From positions 5,502,761-5,566,760 of the forward strand of contig FN649728.1 of NCBI GenBank assembly GCA_000310025.1: a stretch of DNA of 64,000 nt. Reading direction: 5' to 3'. A model generated the notes under the pieces. That model saw nothing but the letters and a program-made list of their open reading frames with translations, did no database searches and was not told the origin of the DNA. The DNA comes from Ectocarpus siliculosus. Lineage: Eukaryota > Sar > Phaeophyceae > Ectocarpales > Ectocarpaceae. Positions 44,591 to 57,500 of this stretch are shown here, piece by piece (position 1 is the first letter of the stretch; the number at the start of each line of letters is the position of its first letter). Both the position numbers and the translations under genes were made by a program.

Positions 44591-47500
44591 CTGCTTGTTC
44601 GGCCAGGGATGCGAAACAGGTGGGAAATTTTCCGAAAAGAGCTGGATGGTGATGGGTGTGCACTGTGACATTTCACGCGAAGAGTACCTGTAGTCGGCGT
44701 ACCTTGTCTGGAGTATTTTTACTTTTCGTATGGGGTTCAAGATGCGTAGCAATACCTGCACACAGAGTGCATGCTCTCGACGGCGGCTTGACAGCACTAC
44801 ATACATCCATGCACCCACATATGACATATGGGGTAGTCTCGAGATAACAGATGAAGAAAAAGAGACTACCGACATCGCCAAGAATTTACGCGAAACACGC
44901 ATACTCATGCATGGGCAAAACTGATCTTCCCCGCGAAACCAACAAACAAAAAGCGTTCAGAGGTCATTTCGTGATTATATGCATATCGCGTAAAAAATAC
45001 GAGGGCTACGCACGCGGGGGTCTATATTCCCCGGAGTAGAGATCGCAAACGACCGCTCGTGGAATGCACACATGTCCAAGATAGCGGGAAAAGGCAAAGC
45101 ACGAGCAGGGAAGCTGCACCCAAAACTCGCAAACCGGCACCTCGATACACGCACCAAATTGGCGGTTTTGAAGCGCAATCGTACCGCCGCTAGAGCACGC
45201 CGGAGAAGTATGGGAAGGAATAAGAAGGCAGTGAAAGAACTCGAGGCGGCGCAGATGAAAGCAGCGAAAATCATCCTAGGATGCTCCAAGCGCACAAGTA
45301 ATGCAGCCGTAAGGGCAGAATTGGGGATCCAATCCCTACGGTCGGGAAGAGATGCAAGGAAGATGACATGGCAGTATCGCATGTGCGCGATGGGAGAGGA
45401 GAGGTTGCCGAGAATAGTATGGGAGGCGAAGTGAGCAAAACAAAAAGAGGGGTAGACAACCCACGGAATGGGTCAAAGTTGTAGAGGACGTATGGAAGGG
45501 GTTAGACATCGACGAAGATGAAATGCTGGAAACGGAGGGTCTACAGGGGTTCAAGGAGAAGATATCTGTTGCTTGTGCCGAGAGAGAAGAACAGAATCTA
45601 AGGAAAGAAACCAAGGATAAGGAGGGTCTAGAAGTGTACGGAATGTTGAAAGAAGGAATAGGGTTCAAGGATTATCTACATGGACCAATGGATGCAGGGA
45701 CAAAGCTTAAGGTCAAATTCAGGACCGGGGACATAGGCCTTCGAGAACGTCGACGAAGACATACGACGGTAGACGACGAAGACGACAAGTTCAAATGTGA
45801 TTGCGGCTTCGAATGCGAAGACCGTGTTCATGTAGTCGCGGAATGTCCGTGGTACGAAGAGGAGAGGGAAGTGTACATGACTGAGCTGGGAAAAACACAA
45901 GGGACGTACAGGAACATGTTTGAGGCATGGAATAGAGAGGAGAGGATGGTAGCTGTACTGGGGAGTAGGAAGTGGTTTGAAAAGGCGGGAAGGGATATCG
46001 TTAGGATAGACAGACTAGGGAAGACATTTTTGAGCCACCTTTGGCAAAGTAGGAAGGAACGATTGGCCATCGGTGATCGGTCCTGTGGGAACAATGCTCC
46101 GTCCTCTCGAGGACGCGTGGTCAATGGTCTAACCGCTAAGGCACGCAAAACATAAGAGTACGCCCCCTCCCCCCCCCGCCCCCCTCGGCGTTTGCCATCG
46201 GGATTGGGTTTTCGTCGCTTGGAAACGACGTTGTAAAACAAGCCAATTCGCTTCGTGAACTCGGCAACCAGGTTACTGTTTTTTTTTTTACCTCTGGTTT
46301 TGTTTTTGCGGTAACCATAATGGTGGTCGAGTAGATCATGTTGTGCGGGGTCGAGAACCCTCACTCCGCGCAACGGGGGATGATCGCACCACGTTGTGTT
46401 AAAATGGTAAAGCATCCGCGAGGCAGTTACACAGTGCTTACAACTGTCTCTGGAAGTGAAAGCACCAGAAAATAGATTAAGTCGTACGCAGCTGTCATCC
46501 ATATGCAAGGAAGTAAGCACAAGATGCCGAACACCCCTAGCAGGATGCAGCTCACCCTTCATGCGACTCGCCGAATACCTCACGGCGCTTCGCGCTTGGT
46601 GATGTGAGAGCCTGGTCCGGTGAGAACCCGGCGTGCTCCGTCCCGGCTTTGTAGGGATGCGAGGTCAATGGTCTAACGACTACGGCATGCACGACTATGA
46701 GTACACCCCCCCCCCCCCATCCCCCGTCCTCCGTTTTTTTTTTTTTTTCGGCAACCATGGATTGTGTCGAATAGGTTATGTTGTTCGGGGTCGAGAACCC
46801 TCACTCTGCGCAAGGGGGAAAATTGCAACACGTTGTGTTCAGTTGGTAAAGCACCCTCGAGGCAGTTACACTGTGCTTACAACTGTCTTTGGAAGTGAAA
46901 GCACCAGAAAATAGATTTAAGTCGTACGCAGCTGTCATTCGTACGCGAGGAAGTAAGCACAAGATGCCGAAAACCCTTAGCAGGATGCAGCGCATCCTTC
47001 ACTCGGCTCGCCGAATACCTCACGGCGCTTCGCGCTTGATGATGTGAGAGCCTGGCCCGGTGAGAACCCGGCGTGCTCCGTCCCGGCTATGTAGGGATGC
47101 GAGATCAATGGTCTAACGACTACGGCATGCACGACTATGAGTGCACCCCCCCCCACCCCCGTCCTCCGTTTTCCTTTCGAATGTGGAGTTTAGCAGGCGG
47201 GTTGGCGAAAACTGCATACCAACGAAAGGATTTGCCATAGAGCCAACAGTACTGTCAGAATAATTCGGTCTCGACAACAGAGCTTTGCTTGCAGTTCGCG
47301 TGAAGCAGCGGGTGCGGTCGAGCTTTTCTCTTAGGTCATTATTTCCAAGGGACTCGCAGCGGAAACGGTTACGGTGTATCTATCTATCTGTCTGTCTGTC
47401 TGTCTGTCGCCCTGCGTCATTTGTAACAATGTGTTTCGTTATCGTTGTATCAACTGTCAGGGAATTGTATCCCTCTCGGCGGCTGCGCCATTCTCCAAGA

Positions 47501-50500
47501 GAGAGCTCGTCCACCTCTTATTCTTGTTGCCGCCGCCGAACGCTGGTAGGTTTCGAGGCCCTACTACCGCATGCTTGACCCTGTAGGAGAGGAGGGAGGA
47601 GTTAATCTCTAACACGAAATGCCCCGCGTCGTCTACCTCAACGGCAACGGCAGCAATTGACACGGTGACTACAGCGACCAGCCTTGTCCCTCCCTGCGAA
47701 GAGCCGTACGCCCGTGAATTGTGCTCACAAATGGGACATAGACTTGTAGAGACGCTCCGAGCGTAATACGGCTGGGCGGCAGCGACTTGGTTGTCGGCAA
47801 AGTAAGGTTTGAGGACTTCTATTTGACACTATGCTTTCTTGGGGGAAGGTCCTTACCTTCTGAGTCTGGGTCGTTGTCGTCGCCATTACCGCTCAAGGGT
47901 TCTGTGGAATTCGACCCTGCGGTGGGAGGAAAGGTATTCGGAGCATACGTCGAACGCGAGTCAATCCCGGGTGGTCGTGTGGGATTTGGTGTGCTTGCAC
48001 CACAAGCGCGAACAGGTTGTGGGACGAAAACATGAGAGAGATTACCAAGCGTTTGCCTTCTCCGATTCAGCTCGTCGTCGAGCATTATCAGTGGTGGAGA
48101 CTTGAGCAGCGAGTGATGTGGTTATATGAATGCCCAGGCCAAGAGCCGGAATCTTGTGGGTAGCAAGTGTTGAGAAGCACGATGACCACTAGACCCTTAG
48201 TCAGCGCTAGTGGACATCGTGCTTCCAAACAATAGTTCATGCCCGAGTCCGTCAAGCTTTCAAGCCACGAACACATCCCCCCCAGGGTTGTCATCCCTGT
48301 GATCAGCGCTGTGCATGCCAGATCGATAACAACATGTCATGGCATGTTTTGCGAAGCCTAGTTCTTCAGACATTTTGTTACCATAAATCGAGCGCAAATG
48401 AATTCAATATGCTCTAGGGAGATTAGAACCCCTGACATAGTTTGTGTTGAAAAGCACGATGACAACTAGACCACTCGTCAATGCTGACTGGTGGCGTAGT
48501 GGATATCGTGCTTCTCAACAGCAGGTAGTACGAAAATTGAAAATAGTCTCATCCGGAGCATTCTGGAAGCGCTCAAAAAAACAAAACGTGTGTGTGCGCC
48601 GAAACACCACGCTGGGCAGCACGACCAACCCGAGAGAGGGGACCGACAAACGAATCAGTGACTCACCGACGGTTCCGCCACCCGTTCCGGCAACGGTGGG
48701 AGCGGCCGTGACATCTCAGTAACAGTTGAAACACGAAACAAAGATGGCCATTCATGATCATAGTCGAGAGAGCTGCACAGCTTGTGGTTCTTCAGAAAAT
48801 TACTTAAGCAACCCCTACTCTATGCACATTTGTAACTCACCGACGTTTCCGGCCCCGCTGGGAGCGAGCGTAGCGCCGGGAGCGAGCGTAGCGCCGGGAG
48901 CGAGCGTAGCGCTGGGAGCGAGCGTAGCCCCGGGAGCGAATGTAGCGCTGGGAGCGAGCGAAGCTGAGGCTGCAAACCACACACGTATACACGATGACGA
49001 TGATGATAACAGCGAAGAGCCGTGTGAGGTCGTATTCGTACGGCGGCGATAGCACGCAGTGTGCTCAGGACACCTAGCGTACCATTTTGAGGTGAACTAA
49101 GCTGTGTTCATGTGGGGGGGTGACCACATGCGGGCCCATCTGCACTGGCCAATTGCAGGAAAGGGTAGTGTTTCGGGCCCGGTGCCCTGCCTGGTAGCAG
49201 CACCGCCGACGGCGCGACGGCCAGCGGGCGGAGCAGCGGGGTGGCCCTTCATGTACCCGACCTTGGGACGTAGACTTTCATGGTGCATGCACAACATTCT
49301 GTGCATGCACGTTTGGCGCTAACGATGGATACACGAACAGTTGGAACACGAAATAAAGATGGTCATTCGTGATCATAGTCGAGAGAGCTGCACAGCTTGT
49401 GGTTCTTCAGAAACTGATCCAAGCAACTCCTACTCTATGCACATTTGTGACTCACCGACGTTTCCGGCCCCGCTGGGAGCGAGTGTAGCGCCGGGAGCGA
49501 GCGTAGCGCTGGGAGCGAGTGTAGCTCCAGACGCGAGTGTAGCGCTGGGAGCGAGCGAAGCTGAGGCTGCAAACCACACACGTATACACGATGACGATGA
49601 TGATCACAGCGAAGAGCCGTGTTAGGTTGTATTCGTACGGCGGCGATAGCACGCAGTGTGCTCGGCACACTCTAGCGCACAATTTTGAGGTGAACTAAGC
49701 CGTGTTCATGTGGGGGGGTGACCAGATGAAGGCCTATCTGCACTCGCACATTGCAGGAAAGGGTAGTATTTCGGGCCCGGTACCCTGCCTGGTAGCAGCG
49801 CTGCCGACGGCGCGACGGCCAGCGGGCGGAGCAGCGGGGTGGCCCTTCATGTACATGACCTTGGGACGTAGACATGGTGCATGCACGACATTCTCTGCAC
49901 GCACGTTTGGCGCTAAAGATGGATGTACAAACAGTAACAGTTGGAACACGAAGCAAAGATGGCCATTCGTGATCATAGTCGAGAGAGCTGCACAGCTTGT
50001 GGTTCTTCAGAAACTGATCCAAGCAACTCCTATTCTATGCACATTTGTGACTCACCGACGTTTCCGGCCCCGCTGGGAGCGAGTGTAGCGCCGTGAGCGA
50101 GCGTAGCGCTGGGAGCGAGTGTAGACCCGGAAGCGAGTGTAGCGCTGGGAGCGAGCGAAGCTGAGGCTGCAAACCACACACGTAAACGCGATGACGATGA
50201 TGATAACAGCGAAGAGTCGTGTGAGGTCGTATTCGTACGGCGGCGATAGCACGCAGTGTGTTCGGCACACCTAGCGTACCATTTTGAGGTGAACTAAGCC
50301 GTGTTCATGTGGGGGGGTGACCAGATGTGGGCCTATCTGCACTCGCCAATTGCAGGAAAGGGTAGTGTTTCGGGCCCGGTGCCCTGCCTGGTAGCAGCAC
50401 CGCCGACGGCGCGACGGCCAGCGGGCGGAGCAGCGGGGTGGCCCTTCATGTACCCCGACCTTGGGACGTAGACATGGTCCATGCACGACATTCCGTGCAC

Positions 50501-53500
50501 GCACGTTTGGCGCTAACGATGGATGTACAAACAGTAACAGTTGAACAGTTGGAACACGAAACAAAGATGGTCATTCGTGATCATAGTCGAGAGAGCTGCA
50601 CAGCTTGTGGTTCTTCAGGAACTGATCCAAGCAACTCCTACTCTATGCACATTTGTAACTAACCGACGTTTCCGGCCCCACCAGGAGCGACCGTAGCGCC
50701 GGGAGCGAGCGTAGCGCTGGGAGCGAGCGTAGCTCCGGAAGCGAGTGTAGCGCTGGGAGCGAGCGAAGCTGAGGCTGCAAACCACACACGTATACGCGAT
50801 GACGATGATGATAACAGCGAAGAGTCGTGTGAGGTTGTATTCGTACGGCGGCGATAGCACGCAGTGTGCTCGGGGCACCTAGCGCACAATTTTGAGGTGA
50901 ACTAAGCCGTGTTCATGTGGGGGGGTGACCAGATGTGGGCCTATCTGCACTCGCCAATTGCAGGGGAAGGGTAGTGTTTCGGGCCCGGTGCCCTGCCTGG
51001 TAGCAGCACTGCCGACGGTGCGACGGCCAGCGGGCGGAGCAGCGGGGTGGCCCTTCATGTACCCGACCTTGGGACGTAGACATGGTCCATGCACGACATT
51101 CTGTGCACGCACGTTTGGCGCTAACGATGGATACACCAACAGTAACAGTTGGAACACGAAACAAAGATGGCCATTCGTGATCATAGTCGAGAGAGCTGCA
51201 GCTTGTGGTTCTGCAGAAACTGATCCAAGCAACTCCTACTCTATGCACATTTGTGACTCACCGACGTTTCCGGCCCCGCCAGGAGCGAGCGTAGCGCTGG
51301 GAGCGAGTGTAGCCCCGGAAGCGAGTGTAGCGCTGGGAGCGAGCGAAGCTGAGGCTGCAAACCACACACGTATACACGATGACGATGATGATAACAGCGA
51401 AGAGCCGTGTGAGGTTGTATTCGTACGGCGGCGATAGCACGCAGTGTGCTCGGCACACCTAGCGCACAATTTTGAGGTGAACTAAGCCGTGTTCATGTGG
51501 GGGGGTGACCAGATGTGGGCCCGTCTACACTCGCCAATTGCAGGAAAGGGTAGTGTTTCGGGCCCGGTGCCCTGCCTGGTAGCAGCACTGCCGACGGCGC
51601 GACGGCCAGCGGGCGGAGCAGCGGGGTGGCCCTTCATGTACCCGACCTTGGGACGTAGACATGGTCCATGCACAACATTCCGTGCACGCACGTTTGGCGC
51701 TAACGATGGATGTACAAACAGTAACAGTTGAACAGTTGGAACGCCAAACAAAGATGGCCATTCGTGATCATAGTCGAGAGAGCTGCACAGCTTGTGGTTC
51801 TTCAGAAACTGATCCAAGCAACTCCTACTCTATGCACATTTGTGACTCACCGACGTTTCCGGTCCCGCCGGGAGCGAGCGTAGCGCCGGGAGCAAGCGTA
51901 GCGCTGGGAGCGAGTGTAGCCCCGGAAGCGAGTGTAGCGCTGGGAGCGAGCGAAGCTGAGGCTGCAAACCACACACGTATACACGATGACGATGATGATA
52001 ACAGCGAAGAGCCGTGTGAGGTCGTATTCGTACGGCGGCGATAGCACGCGGTGTGCTCGGCACACCTAGCGTACCATTTTGAGGTGAACTAAGCCGTGTT
52101 CATGTGGGGGGGTGACCAGATGTGGGTCTATCTGCACTCGCCAATTGCAGGGAAGCGTAGTGTTTCGGGCCCGGTGCCCTGCCTGGTAGCAGCACTGCCG
52201 ACGGCGCGACGGCCAGCGGGCGGTGCAGAGGGGTGGCCCTTCATTTACCCGACCTTGGGACAAAGACTTACATGGTCCGCACGTTTGGCGCTAAGTCGGT
52301 GATTTTTCTCTACGTTGCCTTCCGCAGCAGCAGCCTCGACGACACGCATACCCCTTGTACAGAAATAGCAAAGGGGGAAGGTGTCTAGCTAGCGCCGAGA
52401 GGTGGGGTAGTCAGAAGTTGGGGTGATGAAGTAAGTAATGAAGAGGCAGCAGGCGTCCTTTTCCGAAGTTCTGATCAAAGTTCGAACCGAGGAGCGCGTT
52501 ACTGCTTCCCACACATTTCAACTTCGTTAACCCTTTTGAGTCTTCAGGCGTTTTGACTGATCATTGATTGATCATTTGCAAATGCTGGTGTAGTGGCAAA
52601 GTCGTGGAGTTGCCGCCCTGCAGCCGTTCGCACCGTGTATTGGCAAATCCATAGGTAGGTGTGTCTAGAATATTAGCACCCGCGCTAACCGGCTGACCAA
52701 AGAAGAGACATCGGTGACAGCGAGTAATATCAAGGTCTCGGGACTGGGGCATTCCAGGCCAAATCATGAATCTCTCAACGTATGTATGTACATGAACGTG
52801 TGTGTGCGTGCATACATACATACATACATATGTTTGTCGGCCGTACTCCGCGTACTTATCGGGTATTGTTTGTGTAGTGTATTAACTTCAGACGATGAGG
52901 CAACGCCCGTACCCAGGGCGCTGTCGTGCTCAGAGAGGAGGAGTGGCAGCAGGGCTGCTGCACACAACAAAAGGGGGCCCCGGTGCATCATCACCGTACC
53001 CCTACCTAAAAGGTTCTACACCATCTGCGTCACACTTGTACGTACGGCTAACATATCCAAACCATGTCCGTAGACCCACGAACACCCTCCCTGGTTCTTC
53101 ACGCAAGTGACTAACCATCAGTGGGGCAAAAACACCCCGGATACATCAATAAAATGCCAATACGGTGGTCGAGGGGAAACCCGGCGCCCGGGCAAAACCC
53201 CTCGAAAATAAATCCCATCCAACACAAACCATTGCTATCACGGCGGATCACAACGGCCGCACTTATCAGGAAGGCCAAGGCGAAGACAAGAATGCGAGGC
53301 AAGCCTCCTACTCCTGCCATTGGGACACAGCCCGCGACAGTAATGCATCTTTCCCCGCATGGTATACATGACCTTCCCCAAGCGCTAGAAAATCCTACAG
53401 AAGCTCCGGCAAATTCATCAGCTTTTTCCGGTGGTACTGCAGGTTGCTGTTGCTAAGAGCCTTGGTGAGCATGTCTGCATGTTGCTCCGACGTCGACACA

Positions 53501-54545
53501 AACTTGATCGAGATGTCACCCGACCTAAACAATCCACGAATGAAGTGGTACCGCACGTCGATGTGCTTGCTACGCGCTGAGCGAAGGGGGTTCTGCACCA
53601 AAGCCATGGCCCCCTGATTGTCCTCAAGGACCTGAATGCTACCGCCGCTGGTCTCTGGGGCAATAAACGAAAGCACTGCACGCACAAACAAAACTTCTTT
53701 CACACCCTCTCCGGCAGCAATGTACTCTGCCTCCGTAGACGACAAAGATACGATAGCTTGCGTCTTGCTACCGTGGCTGATGACGGTTCCTCCAACCGTT
53801 GTTGCCAGCCCTGACACCGAACGTCTATCCTCAGCGTCGGCGTAGCTAGCGTCCACGTACACCGCCAGCCCCAGCCCCGATCCCCGTTTGTAGGTGATCC
53901 CGAGGTCCCTCGTCTCTTTGAGGTAGGCGAGGATCTTCCGTATCGCCTTCCAGTGCCTCTCGGCAGGGGCGTGGGCGTGGGGCGCTACCGCACGCACAGC
54001 GAACGAGATGTCCGGGCGCGAGAACGTCGACACCCACATCATGCTGCCGATGGCCTCCCTCACCGGCCACTCCCCTCCACTTTCGTCATCTCGCTTCGGT
54101 CCTATGGGGGATTCTGTACTCAGCTCGGTCGACGCCAGGGCCCTCACGAAGGCGTCTGGAGAGTTGAGCACGAGGTCCTCCGCTCCCAGCAGGAAGTCCT
54201 CTGCCTCTTGGCGCGCGATGTTGGCCTCCTCCGCGCGCTCGCACAGCAGCGCTTGCACCGCCCTCGCCTCTAGCCCTTCCACCACGTCGACCACACACGC
54301 GAGCATCCAGTGGGTGTACTCCTCCGTGCTGGTGATGGGCAGGGTGGGCAGCCCGGCCGCCGATGCATGGCGGGCGAGCAGACCTTCGGCACTCGTTGAC
54401 GACTCGTACCTCGTGTTCCGGCGAGGGTTCTCCCTGAGTCGGCGGCTGGTGAGTTCGGCCGGCTCGCCAAAGCGGGCGAGCCTCCGTTCCTCGGGCCCGC
54501 GGAGCGCCGGAATATCCGTGTCGCTGCCGCTGTCGCTGCCGCCAC

Positions 54546-54579
<34 letters not shown>

Positions 54580-57500
54580 GCTGCTGCTGCTGCTGCCGCC
54601 GCCACCGCGGCTGCTGCTGCTGCTGCTGCTGCTGCTGCGGTCGTCCTCGCCGCCGCCCACATCGGCCATCCCGGTCGACGTGGTAGATGGGGCGACGCTC
54701 GCGCCCTCCCTGCTCGAGGGGGCGCCATCGCCAGCGTCGCCCGCGCCCGACTCCTGGGGCGCGGCCGGCGGCGCCGCCGGCGCATCGCGCGCGGGCGGCT
54801 CCGCGGGCCCCGGGTTTGCCGTCGTGTCAAGGTGGAAACCTCCATCCTCAGGTTCTCCCTCCGCCCTCCCTCCACCGTGGCATGACGCACCCCCCCCGTC
54901 CTCATGCTCCCCAGTCGTGAGCTCCTCGTCCTCCTCTGCAATGGGAGGCAGCGGCTGGGGGTGCGCGGTCGGGGCGGCGGGCACAGATTGCCAGGTGAAG
55001 TTGCGAGTGGTGATCGCTTGGCGTTTTTCGTTCAGGATGCGCACGCAATCACGGTTTGTGTTGATTCCAGGGCCGAGGTAAAAACACTTTTTTGCTTTCG
55101 GCTCTGACTTGTGCGTGCGCTTGACCTTGTATACGGCGGGTTTGAGGAACGGGTACGTCGCCTCTGGGGGAGGTGGGTGCCCGTGCCACATTTCGTACGG
55201 CGATTTCTTGTCCGGGTTGGATGTGGTGGAGGTGCAGTTCAGGGCGTTGCATGCCCAAGCTGTGGCTTCGGCCCAAAGGGAGGGGTAGCTTGGTGCTTCG
55301 GGGTAAAGAATCGGCGCTTGTATGCGGGCGGCTAGTGCTGCATCCTTGATCAGTCCCAGTGCTCTCTCAGCTACACCGTTGTATTCTGGGCCGTATACGG
55401 GGGTGAACTCCTGCTTGATGCAATACTTGCGGCACAGCTTTCCGAACTCTCCCTCGAAAAACTCTCCTCCGTTGTCAGACCGCACGACCATGACCTCGGA
55501 TGGGGCTCCGTCTGCCCTGTTTTCCGCTAGGTATCTCTCGAATGCCTCTGCAGCGTCTGACTTGTTTTTCAAGAAGTAGACGCGGTTCCACCTCGTGCAG
55601 TCATCCCTTACAATGAGAGTGTACCACTTCCCCCCCAAGCTCTGCACCCTTGCCTTCCCACTCAAATCCACGAACACTCTCTGCAGTTTCTTAACTGCTC
55701 GGGTTGACGTCCTGTTGGGGATGGGCTTGGATAGCCCCTTTGCCGTCGAGCACCCCATGCACTCCCGGAGCTGACCCACCAGCGTCACCCCTTGCTGCTT
55801 CGCCGTGTTCTTCAGCAGCACCTCGTGGGAGTGGCCGTGCGCGCAGTGGAAGTCGTTGATGTCAACGGGGGTGCGGTTCGCTTTCGCGTTACCAGGAGCA
55901 ATTATGGCATAGGCTAGTTCCCTACCCGAGTCTATGCGGTGACCAGTCTGAACGAACAGGTCCCCCCATAGAGGGAAGTACACCGACTCCCCCCCACCAA
56001 CGAACACCTCCAACTCACGCTCGTCTGCGGCTAAGCGGCCCTTGGTTTGCTTCAAAAGGGCTGTGAGGGACACGAGGTTGTAATTCAGCTCCGGCACATG
56101 AGCGACCCGTTTCAACAGCAGGTCTGTGGTCCCAACGCGAGAACCGATGGTCACCCTCACGTCGCCGTAGCCTACTATGGCGAAGGCTTGCTTCCCTGCG
56201 GCGACACTCAAACGTCGATCGCACTCATGGTAGTTTTCGAACGCGTTAGCGCTCGGGAACATGTGGTTGGTTGCGCCGGTATCGGCCACAAACCTTTCCT
56301 GCCTGGCCTGTTCTACACCCCCTCGATCAACGACTCTGTTCCACTCGCCTGTGAAGTCACGGACCACTAGCGCCTCCTCTGCCACGTCCAGTGCGGTGGC
56401 GTCCAAGACCGGCAGCTCCACCGCGAGCACCGCCTGCTCGGACGAGCACTTGCTCTTGTCGTGTCCGTAGCCCAGGCATTTCTCGCATCGCAGGGGCTCC
56501 GGCTTGGTACAGGCGGCCGCCTGGTGACCCTTCTCTCCGCACCGGAAGCAGCGGCCGTGCATGCTACCTGCACCGCCGCCGCCTCCGCCGCTGTTGCCAC
56601 CACCACCGCCCTTGCGACCACCCCCTTTCCCCTTCTGGCTGCCACCGCCGCCGCCGCCCTTGCTGTGGCCGCCGCTGCTGCGGCCGGGCGCTCCGCCCCT
56701 GTTGCCACCGTCGCTCGCGAGGAAAGCATGCTCCGCCTTCCGCTGGCCCTTCGTGGCCCTCCTCCCCTCCGGGAGGCTCGCGTGCACGGTACTGACTACC
56801 CTGATTATCTCGCCCCGGTCCAGGTTTGTAGCCGTCTCCAACAAGAATTTGGCTTGTTGGTACTCGGGTGGAAGGGCATCGACAAAGTGTGCGAGAACAA
56901 AGGGTGTGTCAGCGTTGAGCCCTTTTTCCCGCAGTCGTGAGTACAGCAGCTCGAGCGTGTATAGATGCTCGACAGGGTTGCTGTTGCTGTGTGCGGGGAT
57001 CGTGAATCGAAACATCTTCTTCATGAGGGCTTGTTTCGAGCCCTGCGACTCCGGGTTGTGTACTTTGTCGAGCTCCGCAAGGATCTCCTTTGCGGTCTCG
57101 CATTTATTCACGATTGCCTTGTCGGCTTCTCGGACGATGGCTGTAGTCACAAAGTGGAACGCCTGGAGGCCCCTCTGAACCTCATCACTTGTGTAGCCCA
57201 AGCTATACAGCTCCGAGCTAGGCCTGTTTGGGTCACCGACGGGTGCGTGCTTCTCGGCGTTGCCGATAAGCTGCCCGTCCAAGCCTACGGTTTTTGCGGC
57301 TTGAATAAGTGCCTTCCTCCACGAGTCGTACCCGTGGCCGCGACTCTCCCCTTCGAGACGCGGTGCGTTGACCGTAACACGTTTTTGGCTACTACTGCTG
57401 TACCCATCAAAAAATTCTCCGGCCCCTCGAATTGCGGTTTGCTCACCTTGGGGGTTTTAACCCCCTCGCTTCCCCGCGGTCCGGTCCTACGCCCGGGCTC

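Larger units (their letters stand above)
48722..52305 (-). repeat. Tandem array of six ~600-bp units, each with one exon
   Basis: Anchoring on TATGCACATTTGT, unit spacings are 615, 600, 608, 598 and 589 bases (48821, 49436, 50036, 50644, 51242, 51831). Intron parts are also highly similar, for example TTTCGGGCCCGGTGCCCTGC and TTCATGTACCCGACCTTGGG. This indicates recent tandem duplication and/or gene conversion. An 18-bp minisatellite (GGGAGCGAGCGTAGCGCC type) sits inside each unit and makes up most of each exon. Confidence 0.9.

Noticed and set aside
48726-52044. Plus-strand frames in the 600-bp units ending in an Asp-rich stretch (HDDDDDNSEEP)
   Set aside because: Some units carry plus-strand stops inside the repeat, while all six minus-strand exons are open with conserved splice borders. 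Minus is the better coding strand.
48722-52305. CRISPR-like array
   Set aside because: Units are about 600 bp and similar along their whole length; there are no short repeats with unique spacers and the setting is eukaryotic.
54008-55081. 357-codon plus-strand frame with poly-Leu
   Set aside because: Antisense to the Ser-rich linker and RNase H part of the young copia element.
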